From: Otis tarda | Taxonomy: Eukaryota > Chordata > Aves > Otidiformes > Otididae | Assembly (NCBI GenBank): GCA_026413225.1 | Contig: CM048557.1 | Span: 2,108,001-2,172,000, forward strand | Direction: 5' to 3' | Length of the DNA: 64,000 nt | Part shown: piece by piece, positions 62,320 through 64,000 of the stretch | Layout: each line of letters opens with the position of its first letter | How positions within the stretch are numbered: position 1 is the first letter of the stretch | Notes under the pieces: model-generated | What the model was told of the DNA's origin: nothing | What the model saw: the letters and a program-made list of their open reading frames with translations, nothing else | The model's database searches: none | Position numbers and translations under genes: made by a program

Positions 62320-62960
62320 TCTGCCGGATGCGCTGACACACGCACCCCACTTCCCCAGTTCACAGGTGCCACCTCCTCCCCTGCTCCCTCGCTGTCTCCG
62401 TGGCGGGGGGAGCAGCGGAGGCCGCCGCTCGGGCGGGACCGGGGGCAGCAGGTGAGCCCCTGCCTCTGGAGGCCGAGCGGGACCCGGGCGGCACCGGCCA
62501 CGGCCGGTCCCGAAAAGCCACGAGGGGGCGTGGGGGGGATCCCCACGATGGGGGGGCGGGAGGGGAAACGCACCTTGCTCGAGGCGCTGGGGCGCCCGGC
62601 GGCGGCTGGCACGAGGCCGGGGCGGTTGGCCCGCCCGCCTCGGCCCGCCCCGGTCCGCGGCCCCGCCCCGAGCCGCGCCGTGCTGAGCCGCGCCGCACCG
62701 AGCCGCGGGCAGCATGCGGAGCGGCCGCACTGCTACCGGTAGGTCCGCGGATTAAGGGGCGCGCTGCCGCCGGCGGAGCAGGTGCGGTGGGAGCGGGGCC
62801 GGGCGCTCCCTCGGTGGGTGAGGGCCCCCGGGGCCGGGTAGATTGGACCGGACCTGGCGCCTTGGGGTTTTGGCGGCTGGGGCGTACCCGGAGCAGACGG
62901 CTGTGCCTGCCCCCGGGTGCGGCAGGGTCGGTAGTTCCGCGGGCTACGCTCATCCTGTGT
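62320..62960 (+). promoter_or_regulatory. CpG island, presumed MICAL2 promoter and 5' exon
   Basis: Dense CpG and GC-rich block about 49 kb from the DKK3 promoter. GC boxes (CCCGCCCC, CCCCGCCCCG) cluster at about 62635-62680. Two good plus-strand splice donors are visible: GGCAGCAG|GTGAGCC (GT at 62452) and GCTACCG|GTAGGTCC (GT at 62739). The second follows an ATG at 62714 after eight codons, so it could end a short coding or leader exon. Long frames on both strands are CpG-island artefacts. In human the divergent neighbour of DKK3 is MICAL2, a flavin monooxygenase acting on actin; assignment rests on that gene order. No MICAL2 protein sequence is present here. Confidence 0.6.
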
Positions 62961-64000
62961 CGGAGGGCTACGCGGGAAAAGTAAAAATAACCTGTAGCTC
63001 CGTAAGTAGCCTGCGATTAAGACAGCAAAATGCTTGCCAAATTGTTTTACTACGCTGAAGTGGGCTATTAGTTTGGACGCGTCTTAATGAGCGTGTTAAT
63101 CAGCGTGACATCCTTCTCAGCGCACCTTTTGGGCTAATTGAATACGGCATCTGCTGGGTTTTTCTTTGTGCTTTGAAGTGTGTGTTAATCTATGATAGTA
63201 ATTGTCTTGTCATGTTCACTACGCTTTTTATGTGTAAATTCAGCATGTGACTTGAATTCGGATAGCTGGGTTGGCTCGAAGACTGATGATTGTAGATTTA
63301 TTTGCCCCTAGGCTTTTAGCGTTGAGCCAGTATCAAAAAGTTTTAAGTTCTCTCTCAAGCTTATCGGGAAAGATCTGGAGGTCTCTGTCTACTTTAAAAA
63401 CCGTTTACAGTTGGCAACCTGCTGGTGCTTCCAGCCAAAATGCGAGCTGAGCGTGGAAAGCAAACTGCGTTCTTGTATCTCAAGAAGCCCTGCAGGTCAA
63501 AACTGAAAAACTGAGGTGTGTTGGCATGGCTGGGAAGCTCCATATGAGTGTGGACTTTTCTTTTTGTTTTGTTTATTTAATTATTTTGCCTTAAAGACTC
63601 TCAATGTTGTAATAAGGTGGAGCAGCGCAGTCCCGTGCCACCAGGCCCAGCTGGGGTGTAGCTGCCCCCTCTCTGACTCTGCTGTTGATTTTGAGGAAGT
63701 TCTTAATCTCTCTGTGACTCAGTGTCCTAATCTTTAAAATGGCTTAATAAGACTTGTCAAGCTTGCCTCCCAGGGATATTAACATCTAATTGATGTTCAT
63801 GAAGTGCCTTGATCTGGGAGAAAAGAGGGCATCTTACTTCCCTCATTTCACCACACTATGCTGGTTGCTAATTATATTACGTGAGTGCAAAACAGATTAT
63901 CCAACAACCAAACTGGCATTCATGTCTGTTATCATTTACATAAGCACTCTAATTAAGTGTATGTCCATGTATGTTTAGTTTGAAGTAGCTGGGTATTTCT
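62961..64000 (+). other. Sequence downstream of the CpG island, presumed first intron
   Basis: About 1 kb of AT-rich sequence with no conserved exon recognised. If transcription starts in the island, this is the beginning of a long first intron running off the right edge. Confidence 0.45.

Noticed and set aside
62253-62984. Frames of 119-197 codons on both strands in the right CpG island
   Set aside because: Same artefact of stop-poor GC-rich sequence; no recognisable protein.
1-64000. CRISPR arrays, operons, bacterial promoters, rRNA or tRNA genes
   Set aside because: No regularly spaced repeats, ribosome-binding context or RNA gene structure; the sequence is vertebrate nuclear DNA.

Overview
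The window is vertebrate nuclear DNA, almost certainly from a bird. The evidence is seven CR1 LINE copies that mostly end in the avian 8-bp tail unit ATTCTATG, several ERV-type LTRs (one beginning with the TGTCCTGGTTTC end common in bird genomes), small CpG-island promoters in AT-rich DNA, and exons of a recognisable vertebrate gene. Nothing looks bacterial or viral in organisation; most open reading frames are chance or CpG-island shadows.

Layout. Positions 1-13322 (minus strand) hold the 5' part of DKK3 (Dickkopf-3, a secreted glycoprotein). Three coding exons were read by eye: exon 1 (13322-13134, signal peptide plus conserved N-terminal helix), exon 2 (11119-10982) and exon 3 (10503-10420). 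All three are phase 0, with canonical AG/GT borders, and together encode 137 codons. The two cysteine-rich domains are not seen; they should lie beyond the left edge, so 1-10419 is read as intron 3. Exon 1 sits in a CpG island (about 12540-13570) that contains the promoter.

From 13571 to about 62300 lies a roughly 49-kb AT-rich intergenic interval with no convincing conserved coding exon. It contains CR1 fragments on both strands, one 2.2-kb CR1 with a decayed reverse transcriptase, three solo LTRs with intact 5-bp target duplications (19739-20365, 21098-22247, 57804-58092), one internally deleted and rearranged LTR (30663-31089), and older relics: a MIR/L3-like element, a LINE reverse-transcriptase fossil, and several copies of a short partly palindromic amniote repeat.

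A second CpG island at about 62320-62960 has GC boxes and plus-strand splice donors. In human, DKK3 is followed in divergent orientation by MICAL2, so this is most simply the MICAL2 promoter and 5' exon. That is a synteny inference, since no MICAL2 coding sequence is in the window.

I did not find a clear previously undescribed system. The items most worth checking are the rearranged LTR at 30.6-31.1 kb, the GC-rich coding-like block at 54.5-54.96 kb, a possible orphan membrane-protein terminal exon at 5.4-5.57 kb, and the solo LTR at 57.8 kb, which carries a complete antisense promoter about 4.5 kb upstream of the presumed MICAL2 start.
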